Below are positions 1-9,482 of a stretch of 64,000 bases of DNA, in pieces (within the stretch, counting starts at the first letter, position 1; the number at the start of each line of letters is the position of its first letter). A program made the translations under genes and the position numbers. This DNA comes from Aureococcus anophagefferens (lineage: Eukaryota; Sar; Pelagophyceae; Pelagomonadales; Pelagomonadaceae). The stretch lies in contig NW_008705561.1 in NCBI RefSeq assembly GCF_000186865.1, positions 1,607,703-1,671,702 on the forward strand. The letters run 5' to 3'. The notes below the pieces were generated by a model that saw only the letters and a list, made by a program, of their open reading frames with translations, searched no databases and was not told the origin of the DNA.

Positions 1-1527
1 CAGGCAGCCCGGCGCGTCCGCGCGCGGCGGCGGCACGCACTGGTCCGGTCCGCCGCGTCCCGCACCTTTCGCGCCGCGGAGGCGCCCCCCGACGCCGCGC
101 GCGCCTCCAGGTTCTCCATCGACGACACGCTCGTCTACTGGAACTTCTTCCTCGACTTTGGCCCCCTGAACCTGGGGCAGCTCTACCGCTTCTGCACGAT
201 GCTCAACGCGAAGCTCCAGTCGCCGGAGCTGCGGGACAAGGTCATCTACTACTACTCGAGCAGCCACCCGCACGCGCGGGCGAACGCGGCCTTCCTCATG
301 GGCGCCTGGCAGGTGCTCTACCTCGGCCGGAGCCCCGAGGACGCGTGGAAGCCGCTCGGCGACTACGGGCCGGACTACCCGCCCTTCCACGACGCGTCGC
401 CCTGCGCCTGCACCTACGACGTCACGGTGCTCCACTGCCTCAAGGGCCTGCACAAGGCGCGCCGCTTCAACTTCTTCAACTTCGACGCGTTCGACCTCGC
501 CGAGTACGAGCACTTCGAGGCCGTCGAGAACGGCGACCTGAACTGGATCGTCGAGGGCAAGTTCTTCGCCTTCGCCGGCCCCCACGACCGGAACCGGAGC
601 TCGAACCTCGACGGCTACCAGACGCTCGCGCCCGAGGACTACGGGGCGTACTTCCAGCGGAAGAACGTCGGGCTCATCGTGCGCCTCAACAAGCCCTACT
701 ACAACAAGAGCAAGTTCATCCAGATGGGCGCGGACCACATCGACCTCTACTACCTCGACGGCTCGAACCCGCCCATGCGCATCCTGAAGAAGTTCCTCGC
801 CGTCGCCGAGCAGGCGACGGGCGCGATCGGCGTCCACTGCAAGGCGGGCCTGGGCCGCACGGGCACGTGCATCGGCTGCTACTGCATGAAGCACTACAAG
901 TTCACGGCGGCGGAGATCATCGGCTGGATGCGCGTCTGCCGCCCGGGCTCCGTCATCGGCCCGCAGCAGCACTTCATGCAGGAGATGGAGCAGACGCTCT
1001 GGCAGGAGGGGGACCTCTACCGCATGCACAAGGGCGCGCCGAACACGGGCCCGCGCCCGCCGAGCCGCGACGTCCACGAGAAGCAGGCCGCGGACGCGGA
1101 CGGTGGCCGGCCGTCGTTCGCCGAGGGCCGCCAGCTGCCGACGGACTGCCTCTCGTCGACCATGGGCTCCCTCGCCCTCGCGGGGTCGCGGTCCCTCGAC
1201 TCGTCCAACGGCCGGACCTCCGCCAAAAGCGACAGCGCGACGCAGGGCGACCTCCTCCGGCGAGCGCGCCAGCAGCAGAACGCGTCCGGCGGCTCGAGGC
1301 GCGGAGCGCCGGCGTCGTCGTCCGGCGCGCGTCCGTCGGACCGTGTCGCCCCCCCGTCGCAGGTTCCACTGAGGCCGCGGGCGCCTTTATTCCTCCTCTC
1401 TTTCCTTTATTTTCTATCCAGGCCCGGCCGACTTCCCCCGACCATGTCCGCCTTTCCGGCCTCTCTCTCGCCTCCTCTTTTGCTAGAGGAACCGAGCCTT
1501 CCGCGACGCCCCGTCTTTCGTGTCTAA
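1..1527 (+). CDS. CDC14: CDC14-type dual-specificity protein phosphatase (5' partial)
   Basis: The product is a cell-cycle dual-specificity phosphatase that removes phosphate from CDK sites. The frame is open from base 1. Homology begins at about 111 with FSIDDTLVYWNFFLDFGPLN, just after a likely splice acceptor (CCTCCAG at 104-110), so earlier exons lie outside the window. The N-terminal CDC14 domain (NAAFLMGAW, YDVTVLHCLKGL, VENGDLNWIVEGKF) is followed by the catalytic domain with the full signature HCKAGLGRTG and the family motif RPGSVIGPQQHF. Catalytic Cys and Arg are present. The conserved part ends near 1030 (QEGDLYRMHKG) and is followed by a Ser/Arg-rich disordered tail. The last 50 or so codons (1370-1527) look like read-through into UTR or an unspliced intron (possible acceptor GTCGCAG near 1360), so the 3' end is uncertain. 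Confidence 0.9.
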   Translation, partial: QAARRVRARRRHALVRSAASRTFRAAEAPPDAARASRFSIDDTLVYWNFFLDFGPLNLGQLYRFCTMLNAKLQSPELRDKVIYYYSSSHPHARANAAFLMGAWQVLYLGRSPEDAWKPLGDYGPDYPPFHDASPCACTYDVTVLHCLKGLHKARRFNFFNFDAFDLAEYEHFEAVENGDLNWIVEGKFFAFAGPHDRNRSSNLDGYQTLAPEDYGAYFQRKNVGLIVRLNKPYYNKSKFIQMGADHIDLYYLDGSNPPMRILKKFLAVAEQATGAIGVHCKAGLGRTGTCIGCYCMKHYKFTAAEIIGWMRVCRPGSVIGPQQHFMQEMEQTLWQEGDLYRMHKGAPNTGPRPPSRDVHEKQAADADGGRPSFAEGRQLPTDCLSSTMGSLALAGSRSLDSSNGRTSAKSDSATQGDLLRRARQQQNASGGSRRGAPASSSGARPSDRVAPPSQVPLRPRAPLFLLSFLYFLSRPGRLPPTMSAFPASLSPPLLLEEPSLPRRPVFRV

Positions 1528-1604
1528 TCTACGCTCTACCGTCGTTAGGTTCGGTGATGGTACTCGCACGCGCGCGGTGCAAGTTTTGAAGTTACTGATC
1601 GAAG

Positions 1605-1665
1605 GCGCCGTGGGGCGGCGCCGAAGGCGCCGGGAGGCGGCGCCGGAGGCGCCGAGGGAGCGCCG
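1605..1665. repeat. GGCGCC-rich palindromic tract
   Basis: Several GGCGCC palindromes in short direct repeats (AAGGCGCCG, GGAGGCGCCG) lie between the CDC14 gene and the convergent Myb gene. It may fold in the 3' UTR. No other role is visible. Confidence 0.4.
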
Positions 1666-1712
1666 TCGTATCTCAAGCCCAAGCGCGCCTCGAGGAGAGA
1701 GAGGCATGGTCT

Positions 1713-2925
1713 TTACTGGCGTAGCAACTGCTTCTGCGCGTGGGACCGCACCTGCGGCTCATCCCGCGTCGGCATCGCGGCCGCGATCTTCGTCCAGGAG
1801 CGGCCGTGGATCTTCATGAGCGCGACGAACTGGTCGTGCCTGCGGAAGGGGCGCGGGTGTCGCGGCGGCGGCGGCGGCGGGGACGTCGCGACGAGGGCCC
1901 CCAAGGACGCCGCGTTCGACTCCTCCTTGGTCCACCGGCCGGTTTTCTTGCCCGGCTTCGACTCGAGCCGCGGCTTCTTCTTCGACCCGTAGGCGGCCCG
2001 CGGCTTCTTGGGCTTGAGATACGACGGCATCACCGCCGCCACCGCGTGCTCCAACAGGTCGCCGCTGATCTCGAACGTCGTCGTCGTCGGCACCTCGCGC
2101 CGCAGGCGCGCGACCTCCTTGCGGAGTTTGTTGATGTCGTACCAAATCAAATTCAACGCAGCGGAACGCAGCGCGCGCTCCGCGCCCTCGCGCGTCTCGC
2201 CCTGGTCCATCCTGAGCTGCAGCGCCTCCTCCTGCAGCGCCTCCTTGTCCATCTTCCAGGCGGACGGCTTCGCGGCGCGGCGCAGGCTCGGCGCCGCGTC
2301 GACCTCCGCGGCGATGAAGCGCTCGAGGCGGGGCCCCAAGCAACTTTTCCAGGCCACCTCGCACCAATTCGGGTGCCGGCCGGGCTCCAGGAAGCCCACG
2401 ATGGAGCGCCACTTGCCGGAGACGTCGCCGAGCGCCAACTGCTTCTGGATGATGGTGCGCACCTCGCTCTCCGTGAAGGGGCTTCGCAGGACGTCCGGGT
2501 CCTCATGCCGGAACCACTGCGTGCAGCACTGCTTCTTGTCGCGCCGCGTCGGCATGAGTTCGGCGATCAGGTCCCACTGGGAGGCCGCGGCCGGGGAGCT
2601 GCGATGGGGTCTCGCGTCGCCGCGCGCGTTCCCCGCGCGGATCGGACGCGCGGACGAACCCCGAGACGAGCTCCCGCAGCGCCTCGCGCTCCTCCTCGGT
2701 CCAGGCGCCCGTGGCCTTGGGCTGGAGCGCCTTCGCGGCCAGGCGCGCCGCCTCGTCCGCGAGCCGCTGGCGTACCGTGCGCGTGTCGCCAGACGCGAGT
2801 CGTTTGGCCTCCTGCTCCAACCGACCCTTCTTCAGGTCCGCGAGCACGTTCTCGAGCACGGCGAGCGGGCCCTCGTCGGCGCCGGGCGCCGCGTCGTCCT
2901 CGAGAGCGTCCAACGCGCGCTTCAT
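1713..2925 (-). CDS. Three-repeat Myb/SANT DNA-binding protein
   Basis: Probable nuclear transcription factor. The model complement(join(1713..1839,1921..2576,2656..2925)) gives 350 residues in one frame. The 79 nt intron 2577-2655 (GTCCGC...CCCAG) joins GAWTEEEREALRELVSGF to WDLIAELMPTRRDKKQC. The 81 nt intron 1840-1920 (GTCGAA...CGCAG) joins GRWTKEE to HDQFVALMKIHGRSWTKIA, and both junctions restore a Myb helix. Repeat 1 is around residues 75-115, repeat 2 (SPFTESEVRTIIQKQLALG) around 120-170, and repeat 3, close to the C terminus, ends MPTRDEPQVRSHAQK, like plant SHAQKYF-type single Myb repeats. The start at 2925 (MKRALDALEDD) is the first in-frame ATG that opens a plausible acidic leader. 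Target genes are unknown. Confidence 0.8.
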
Positions 2926-3417
2926 GACGGTCGAGGCGCTCGCAGAGCGTCCACCTCGGGTCTGAGAATCGTCGAGCTTGAAGCCTGTTTGAAGTCGAGC
3001 TTGCCGCTCCAAGGCGATCGACGCGCTGCGCGCCGCAACCACCCCTCTCCTTCCCGGTGCGCCCGACCCGTCCTGGCGCGGCGGAGGGCGGACGTCGAGC
3101 ATGCGCTTAGCCGGCGGGACGCGCGCTCGCGCGCGCTCGCCGGGCCGCGCCGCGGCGAGCGGCTGCGAGGCTGTCCGGCTAGGTGCGCTACCCGCAAGCC
3201 GTCGTGGACGTCGTGTTGCGGCCGGATTCGACGACGACGATTTCGCGCAGTCGCGCCAGATCGCGAGGCAGGAGGCGCGGAGGTGGCCCGCTGACGAGAG
3301 CCGGGCGCCGAGCCGGCCAGGCCTCGGTGCCTGCGGCTTGGATCTCGAGCGCCGCCATGGAGGCGTGGACACATGTGAAGGAAATTCGCAGACAAAAGTG
3401 CGGCCGATGGCGCGCCC

Positions 3418-3790
3418 GCGCGGCGTCCGCGACGCGCGTCCGAATCGTAACGTCGAGCGACGAGCCAGCAGCTCACGAAGGCCACGCCGCCGCCCGCCGC
3501 CGCCCGCCGCCGCCCGGTGCCGCCGACCTCGACGAAGAGGCCGAAGCGCTGCGCCGACGTCGCGCGGTCCGCGCGCGACGGCGCGGCGTCCGCGGCCCAA
3601 CGCGCGGCGTCCGCGACGCGCGTCCGAATCGAAACGTCGAGCGACGAGCCAGCAGCTCACGAAGGCCACGCCGCCGCCCGCCGCCGCCCGGTGCCGCCCG
3701 GCGCGCGGACCTCGACGAAGAGGCCGAAGCGCTGCGCCGACGTCGCGCGGTCCGCGCGCGACGGCGCGGCGTCCGCGGCCCAACGCGCGG
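3418..3790. repeat. Tandem direct duplication, period about 183-184 bp
   Basis: Two adjacent copies are seen: CGCGGCGTCCGCGACGCG recurs at about 3419 and 3603, and CGCGGCCCAACGCGCGG at about 3591 and 3774. They differ by small indels in a (GCC)n tract at 3480-3515. They lie upstream of the minus-strand Myb gene, and none of the open frames through them resembles a known protein. The rest of 2926-4235 shows no convincing gene. Confidence 0.75.
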
Positions 3791-4235
3791 CGGAAGGACC
3801 GCCTCGCGATCGCCGCCGGCGCCGCCGGCTCGGCTACCCGGAGCGTTACTGATCCGGGCCGACGTGCGTTGGCGCATCCTTGACGAGTGGCGCGCGCGCT
3901 TGCGCTCGCGGTCCCCGACGCGTCATCATCCGAAGGCAGCCCCGATGCCCAGCCGCTGGCCTCTCAATTGCCGCGACACGCTTGCTTCTCGCCGAGCTGG
4001 CCGCGGCGTCGACGGCCGACGGCTCCCGGAGCTGCACCGGGACCCCGGCGCCGACGGCCGTCTGCGGCGCGTCGCGCCGCATGCGCATCGTCATCACGGA
4101 GAGCGGAGCTCACGGCTTCACTCTCCGTCGCACCAATCACAACCTCAAGATCCTCGTTACCTGCCGTCCGCCCTCGTGTCGAGCCGAGTGTTCTAAGGAG
4201 AGGCACCACTTGCCTCGAGCCTCGTCTGCCGCACC
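3791..4235. other. Intergenic, no gene seen
   Basis: GC-rich spacer upstream of the gene at 4236. Open frames here have shadow composition (Arg/Ala-rich) and no family resemblance. It presumably holds the promoter of the downstream plus-strand gene. Confidence 0.4.
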
Positions 4236-5132
4236 ATGATGTGCCTCGGCCTCCTCTTCGGGACGCTCCTCAGCTGCTCCAGCGCGCTCACCCCGCCGCC
4301 GGCGGCCGCGATGCCGAACCGGTCGCCGGGCTGGGGCGAGACCGGGCAGCCCGTGCCGACGCCCGCGCCGCTGCACGCGGCGGCGGTCGTGCCGGCGCCC
4401 GTGGTGCCGCGGAAGGTCCGGTCGCTCGAGAGCTGCAAGAACGAGTTTGAAGGCGACTCGAGCGCCGGCGGCTTGCGGAAGCTCTTGGCGTGCCAGAAGC
4501 CCGCGCTCGACGAGCTAAACCGCGAAATGGATGAGGCCCACGAGATCAAGGCGCAGCTATCCGACAACTGGTCCACGACTTGCGACACCTCGTGCAAGAA
4601 CAAGGGGCTACCGATGTCGGAGGCCTTCACGACGTGCCACAAGGCGTGCATGGACTCCGACCCTCTCTACGTCCCGGACGTCGGCATTGGGAGCAAGCTC
4701 GCGGACGCCGACGGCCGGATCGTCGCTGCCAAGGAGAAGGCCGCGGTCGCCAAGGCAAACCTCGCGGCCCACAAGATCGAGGTCGAGACCGGCGAGGCCA
4801 CGCGCGCGGCCGAGGCGGCGCTGGAAGACGCGCAGCGGAAGGCGGACGCGGAACGCGCGAAGATGGAGAGCGACGCGGCGGCGAGCGAGGCGCGCGAGAC
4901 CAAGTACGCGGAGGGCCTCACGACCATGGAGAAGTTTGCCTTTTTCGCCTACTTCTGCATGATCGCGATGGGAAAACTCTGCGTCTTCCAGGCCAGCCTC
5001 ATGACGAACAACGCGACCAAGCGCCTTTTGCACAACACGGGTAGCTACACCATTCCCATCGGCTTCGGCTTGTTCATTCTTCATGTGGCCTTCATGCTCT
5101 TCTGGTCCGCCTACGAGCGCGTGTTCTCTTGA
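4236..5132 (+). CDS. Secretory coiled-coil membrane protein, function unknown
   Basis: A protein of 298 residues that I do not recognise. It starts with a signal peptide (MMCLGLLFGTLLSCSSA), then a Pro/Ala-rich linker, then a Cys-containing segment (CDTSCKNKG, FTTCHKACMD; spaced cysteines that could pair in the secretory lumen). From about residue 165 to 230 there is an Ala/Glu/Lys-rich heptad stretch (AEAALEDAQRKADAERAKME) predicted to form a coiled coil. Two hydrophobic segments at the C terminus (KFAFFAYFCMIAMGKLCVF and IPIGFGLFILHVAFMLFW) look like membrane spans. The ATG is the first after the upstream in-frame stops. Single exon; no sign of frameshift. Topology suggests a luminal coiled coil anchored at its C terminus. 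Confidence 0.7.
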   Translation: MMCLGLLFGTLLSCSSALTPPPAAAMPNRSPGWGETGQPVPTPAPLHAAAVVPAPVVPRKVRSLESCKNEFEGDSSAGGLRKLLACQKPALDELNREMDEAHEIKAQLSDNWSTTCDTSCKNKGLPMSEAFTTCHKACMDSDPLYVPDVGIGSKLADADGRIVAAKEKAAVAKANLAAHKIEVETGEATRAAEAALEDAQRKADAERAKMESDAAASEARETKYAEGLTTMEKFAFFAYFCMIAMGKLCVFQASLMTNNATKRLLHNTGSYTIPIGFGLFILHVAFMLFWSAYERVFS

Positions 5133-5450
5133 GCAGCACGTTCTCCCGGCCGGCGCCTCCATACCTCCCCACGTCCACTCCTCACGCGCGACCCGCCCCC
5201 CGCCCCCTCAATCCCCCCTCGCGATGCCACTTGTAATCTTAGCCCCTCTGGCGGTTCGCGCGGCCGGCGCCCGCCGGCGGCCGCGGTTCAAAGTTCGCGT
5301 GGCGCCGCGCGCGCGCGGTCGCGGCCAGACATGCTGCACCGTTGATCCCTCCGATCGTAGCATGATCCAGCACCGACCGTCGAGAGCAGCGATGCCCGCC
5401 CTTGCTCCCATCGTGTGCTCCCGCCGTTGGTTGCAGCTAAGTTGCATCAT

Positions 5451-7460
5451 ATGTTTGCCCATGGGCCCAGGCTGAGAGATGGCCATGCCTGTCCAGCGCT
5501 GCCGTGCGCTACGGCGCCGTCGACGCCGCGGCGGCCTGCGCGCGGGCCGTCGAGGCCGACGTCGTCGCCGACTGGCGCCGCGGCGTTTGACGCCGCGGAC
5601 GCGGACCGCGGCGCGCTCGAGGCCGCGCTCGAGGCCGCGCGCGACGCGCTCCGCGACGCGCGCGCGACGGCGGCGACGGAGGCCGCGGACCTGCAGCGCC
5701 AGTACCGCGAGACCGTCGCCGAGCGCGTCGAGGCCGCGGCGGAGGACGCGCGCGCGGCGCGCGACGCGCTCGCGGCGGACCTCGAGGAGCGCCACGCCGC
5801 GGACGCGAAGCGCCGGCTCCGCGCGCTCGAGCTCGACCTCGAGCGCGCCGAGGACCGGGCGCTCGAGGAGGCCGGCGCGGAGCGCGACGAGCGCCACGCC
5901 CAGGCGCTCGCGGCGCTCCGCGCGGAGCGCGACGCCGCGGCGGAGGGCGTCGCGGCCGCGCACTCGGCGACGCTCGAGGCCCAGGCGGCGCAGCTCGGCC
6001 TCGAGCGCGACCGCGCCGTCGCGGCCGCGGCCCAGGAGATGCGCGACGCCGACGCGCGCGCGGGCCTCGCAGCGGCCCTCGAGGCCGCGCTCGCGCGGCG
6101 CGACGAGGCCCACGCGGCCGCGCTCGCGGCCGTCGAGGGCGCGCGAGCGGCGAAGCGGAGCGCGGCCTCGAGGCCGCGGAGCGCGCGACGGGCGAGGNNN
6201 NNNNNNNNNNNNNNNNNNNNNNNNNNNNNNNNNNNNNNNNNNNNNNNAGGAGCGGGCCGGCGCGCTCCGGGGCGAGGTCGCGCGGCTCCAGGCCGAGCTC
6301 CCGGAGCAGCGCGCGGCCGGCGCCGTCGAGGTCGACGAGACGCTCGCGAAGCTGCGGGCGGAGCGCACGACCGCGGCGGCAGCGAGCGCCGAGGCCCTGC
6401 GCCAGCTCCGCGACGAGCTCACGGGCGACGCGAAGCGGAAGCTCGCGGACGCGGCGGCCGCGCGCGACGCCGCGGTCGCGCACACCGAGGCCGCGCACGC
6501 CGCGAACCTCCAGGCCGCGCTCGAGGCGCTCCGCGTCCAGGGCGACCGGAACCGCGAGGCGACCCCCGAGGCCGACGCCGCGCGGCGCGCGGCGCTCGAC
6601 GCGCTCGAGGCGCGGCTCCGCGGCGAGCACGCCGAAGAGCTCGAGGACCTCCGCGGCGAGCGGAGCGCACGCAGCGCCTCGACGCGTCGGCGCTCCAGTT
6701 CGCCGCGGAGCTGCGCCTCGCCGTCGAGGAGGCCGAGCTTCGCAAGGACCGCGAGCGCCGCGACGCCGTCGACGCCGCGGAGGCGCGGCTCCGCGACGAA
6801 TTCGCGCTCGCGGCGGGGGCCGAGCGGAGCCGCCTCGACGACGGCAAGAAGCAGGCCCTCGAGTCGCCCGCGTCGGCCCACGCGGGCGCCCTCGCGGCCG
6901 TCGCGTCGGACCGCGAGGCCGCGCTCGAGCAGGCCGTCGTGCGCGAGCGCCTCGCGGCGGCCGACGACGTCGCCAAGGCGCAGCGCGCGGGCGCGGAGAG
7001 CCTCGCGGCGCAGCTCGAGCGGCCTAGTTCGACGCCGAGCTCGCGGACCGCGAGGCCGACTGGCGCCGCGACGCGGACGCGCGCGTCGCCGCGCGCGGCC
7101 GACGCGTCGGCCGCGCGCGACCGCGACGCGCTCGAGCGCGACCTGGCGGAGCGGAGCGCCGAGGCCGCGCGGGGTGACGCGGCGGCGCTCGAGGTCGAGC
7201 GCCAGGCGGCGCTGCTCGAGGCGCGGTCCGCGTTCGAAGCCGCGCTCGAGGCCGCGCTCGAGGCCGCGTCGCCCGCGCCGTCCGGCGACGCGCCGGAGCC
7301 GGACCGCGCCCCGACGGCGCCCGCGGCGCGTCGCGCTCGCGGCGCGTCGCGCTCGCGGCGCGTCCCGCCGCAGCCCGCCGCTGCGCCGCTGAGGCATCTG
7401 CGGCCGCGACGCGCTCGCCCCCTCCGCGCTCCCGGAGCCTACGCGCTCAGGCGTGCATAG
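5451..7460 (+). CDS. Alanine-rich coiled-coil protein, frame-broken around an assembly gap
   Basis: Long heptad-rich sequence (ALEAARDALRDARATAATEA, RLRALELDLERAEDRALEEA) typical of rod proteins, but no single frame carries it. A leading piece (VRYGAVDAAAACARAVEADV) lies in a different frame from the next (FDAADADRGALEAALEAARD, from about 5590). After the gap the coil resumes, then shifts frame near 6665 (LRGER to TQRLDASALQ). Around 7025-7090 a third frame reads FDAELADREADWRRDADAR before the coil returns. The shifts could be sequencing indels in GC-rich repeats, unrecognised short introns, or decay. The opposite strand is also open throughout, but its Arg-rich product is a composition shadow. 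Start and end are provisional. Confidence 0.5.
   Translation: MFAHGPRLRDGHACPALPCATAPSTPRRPARGPSRPTSSPTGAAAFDAADADRGALEAALEAARDALRDARATAATEAADLQRQYRETVAERVEAAAEDARAARDALAADLEERHAADAKRRLRALELDLERAEDRALEEAGAERDERHAQALAALRAERDAAAEGVAAAHSATLEAQAAQLGLERDRAVAAAAQEMRDADARAGLAAALEAALARRDEAHAAALAAVEGARAAKRSAASRPRSARRARXXXXXXXXXXXXXXXXXGAGRRAPGRGRAAPGRAPGAARGRRRRGRRDAREAAGGAHDRGGSERRGPAPAPRRAHGRREAEARGRGGRARRRGRAHRGRARREPPGRARGAPRPGRPEPRGDPRGRRRAARGARRARGAAPRRARRRARGPPRRAERTQRLDASALQFAAELRLAVEEAELRKDRERRDAVDAAEARLRDEFALAAGAERSRLDDGKKQALESPASAHAGALAAVASDREAALEQAVVRERLAAADDVAKAQRAGAESLAAQLERPSSTPSSRTARPTGAATRTRASPRAADASAARDRDALERDLAERSAEAARGDAAALEVERQAALLEARSAFEAALEAALEAASPAPSGDAPEPDRAPTAPAARRARGASRSRRVPPQPAAAPLRHLRPRRARPLRAPGAYALRRA
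6198..6247. other. Assembly gap (50 N)
   Basis: A run of exactly 50 N inside the coiled-coil gene. The round number implies a gap of unknown true size, so the reading frame across it is not informative. Confidence 0.99.
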
Positions 7461-7518
7461 TCTAAGGGGCTCCGAATCTTAGGCCGCCTCGCGCGCGGCC
7501 TCCTTCGCGCCGCGGTGC

Positions 7519-8511
7519 TCACTTGCGCAGGCCGACGTTGAAGGCGATGCCGGGGAGCAGGCCGTACTTGAAGAAGGCGACGGTGCCCGGGCGGTAGTCC
7601 GCGGGCACCTGGTCGAGCATGTAGGCGCCGCTGTCGGAGATGTAGGTGCCGATCTGCTCGAAGATGCAGCGCTTCGCCGCGGGCTCCTCCTCGTCCTCCG
7701 TGAGGTCGACGGGCTCCTCGTCGTCGTCGTCCGCGACGCCGCGCTTGCGCTTGAGGTCCTTGGTCTTGGCGGGCTTGCCCTCGGCGGGCTTGGGCTTGGC
7801 GCCCTTCTTCGTGGCGGGCTTGGGCGCGGCGCCCTTGCCCGCGGCGGGCTTGGCCTTGTCGGCGTCCTCCTCCTCGGCGTCCGGCTCGTCGTCGTCGTCC
7901 TCGCCCGACTCCTCGCGCTCCTCGTCCTCGCCCGACTCCTCGCGCGCCTTGCGCGCCTTGCGCGCCTTGCGCTCCTCGCGCGCCTTGCGCTCGCGCTGCT
8001 CGGCCTCGCGGTCCTCCTTGCGCTGCAGGAGCTTGCGCTCGCGCTTCGCGGCCTTGACCTCCTTGTCATCGTCGCTCTCCACGAGGGTGGCCCAGGTGGT
8101 GTGCCGATCGCGGATGATCTTGTTGAACTCGGCGAACTCGTCGTCGTAGAAGGCGCGGAGGAGCGCCCGGTCCTCGTCGCTCAGGTCCTTGGAGCTCCCC
8201 ATGTCCAGGAACGTCTGCGCGCTGACGTAGCACGCTGGCCAGAGCTCGGACAGCCGCGACATCGCCATGCCGGCGTCCATCGACAGGGACGAGAGCCGCG
8301 GGATGGTCACGCCCTCCTTGCGCAGGTGCGCCACGAAGGCCTTGATCGACCGGCAGTGCCGGTTGGCGCGCTTGTCCTCGAGGAAAAGCGAGTTCAGCTC
8401 CAGCGACAGCGCGACGGTGAGCTTGCCCTCCTCGGCTTGAGACTCGGCCGACTTCTTGGTGGCGGACAGCAGGGCGTGGACGAGCTCGTTGAGGCGGTGG
8501 CTGGAGGCCAT
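7519..8511 (-). CDS. Charged, probably nuclear protein of unknown function
   Basis: A protein of 330 residues that I do not recognise. The first 150 residues are mixed helical (LNELVHALLSATKK, HCRSIKAFVAHLRKEGVTIP). They are followed by a Lys/Arg/Glu helix (KRERKLLQRKEDREAEQRER), an acidic tract (ESGEDEEREESGEDDDDEPD), a Lys/Pro/Ala-rich linker resembling histone-H1-like tails (KPAAGKGAAPKPATKKG) and a basic cluster KDLKRKRG that could be a nuclear signal. The C-terminal 55 residues are more ordered (CIFEQIGTYISDSGAYMLDQ, FFKYGLLPGIAFNVGL). The start at 8511 is supported by the intergenic space upstream and the divergent neighbour at 8665. Single exon. Confidence 0.65.
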   Translation of the reverse strand: MASSHRLNELVHALLSATKKSAESQAEEGKLTVALSLELNSLFLEDKRANRHCRSIKAFVAHLRKEGVTIPRLSSLSMDAGMAMSRLSELWPACYVSAQTFLDMGSSKDLSDEDRALLRAFYDDEFAEFNKIIRDRHTTWATLVESDDDKEVKAAKRERKLLQRKEDREAEQRERKAREERKARKARKAREESGEDEEREESGEDDDDEPDAEEEDADKAKPAAGKGAAPKPATKKGAKPKPAEGKPAKTKDLKRKRGVADDDDEEPVDLTEDEEEPAAKRCIFEQIGTYISDSGAYMLDQVPADYRPGTVAFFKYGLLPGIAFNVGLRK

Positions 8512-8664
8512 GGCGTGCTGTCGGGTGGGTTATCGAGGCTGGTTGGGCTGCGGGTCTTAGAGAGCGTTCGAGGATCGTGTCGAGGTTGGCGTTAATTACG
8601 ACTGCAAGATCATCCCACGGAGCTGCACAGCCCGTAAAGTTGGCGCGTTTATTTTCGCTTCGCG
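8512..8664. promoter_or_regulatory. Bidirectional promoter interval
   Basis: A 153 bp spacer between two head-to-head genes (minus start 8511, plus start 8665). It is less GC-rich than the flanking coding sequence. No precise element could be assigned. Confidence 0.45.
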
Positions 8665-9453
8665 ATGGACGGGAGGATCCAGCCCGGCGACCGGGTGCTG
8701 GGTCGCTACCGGACGGACGAGTACCGCGCGACGGTGCTCGCCGCGGACGGCGACGACGACGACGTCGTCGTCGAGTGGGCGCCGCCGCACAACAAGTGGG
8801 GGCCGGCGACCCTGAAACGGCGGGACGTGCGCTTCGTGTCGCGGCCCAAGCCCGAGCACCCGCTGTCGACGCTGCTGCCCGGGCGGCTCGAGGACGGGTC
8901 CGGCGACCTCGTCGAGCTCGACGCGGCCTACGACGCCTGCGACGCCGTGGGCATCTTCTTCGCGTCCGGAGACACGCCGCCGCGCGCGACGGAGGCCGTC
9001 GTCGCCGCGCGCGACGCGCTCCGGCGGCAACGGAAACGCCTGGGCCTGGCCCTCGTCGAGTTCGACCCGGCGGAGACGGCCATCTGCCGGCACCGCGCCA
9101 AGGTCCCGGGCGACTGCTATTCCGTGCCGGCCGCGAACGTCGGCCTCGTCGTCGCGCATTTCAACCTGATGGAGGCCTGCCGCGTGCGCGAGCTCCCGAG
9201 CCTCTGCGTCGTCGACCCGGCGTCGGGCCGCATCCTGACCTACGACGGCATGGACGCGCTCGACGAGCTGCCCGAGGGCTTCCCCTGGGACGGGTTCCGG
9301 TCGGCGCGGACGGTGAAAATCGAGCGCAAGGCGCGGGCCATGACGGTCTTCGCCTACTTCGCCGGCGCGCTGCTCGCCGGCGTCGGCGCCTACCGGGTCG
9401 GCGGGTGGCTGAGCTCCCTGCTCCCCGGCGCGCCGGCCGAGGAGGCCCTGTGA
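8665..9453 (+). CDS. Nucleoredoxin-like fold protein lacking CxxC, with C-terminal anchor
   Basis: 262 residues. Residues 1-60 (GDRVLGRYRTDEYRATVLAA, WAPPHNKWGPATLKRRDVRF) resemble a Tudor/chromo-barrel-like module. Residues 85-215 follow the tryparedoxin/nucleoredoxin pattern: VGIFFAS at the first strand, LPSLCVVDPASGRILTYDGM at the cis-Pro region, then FPWDGF near the end. Where redoxin enzymes have WCPPC this protein has DTPPR, so both active-site cysteines are gone. A hydrophobic segment near the C terminus (AYFAGALLAGVGAYRVGG) could anchor it in a membrane. A redox enzyme is therefore unlikely; a binding or scaffold role is an inference. It ends 29 bp from the convergent gene at 9483. 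Confidence 0.6.
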   Translation: MDGRIQPGDRVLGRYRTDEYRATVLAADGDDDDVVVEWAPPHNKWGPATLKRRDVRFVSRPKPEHPLSTLLPGRLEDGSGDLVELDAAYDACDAVGIFFASGDTPPRATEAVVAARDALRRQRKRLGLALVEFDPAETAICRHRAKVPGDCYSVPAANVGLVVAHFNLMEACRVRELPSLCVVDPASGRILTYDGMDALDELPEGFPWDGFRSARTVKIERKARAMTVFAYFAGALLAGVGAYRVGGWLSSLLPGAPAEEAL

Positions 9454-9482
9454 GCCGCGCGCGCGCGAAACGCGCGCGCGCC

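Noticed and set aside
5208..7397. Long minus-strand open frame opposite the coiled-coil gene
   Set aside because: Arg-rich mirror of the coil-coding strand with no heptads or motifs of its own.
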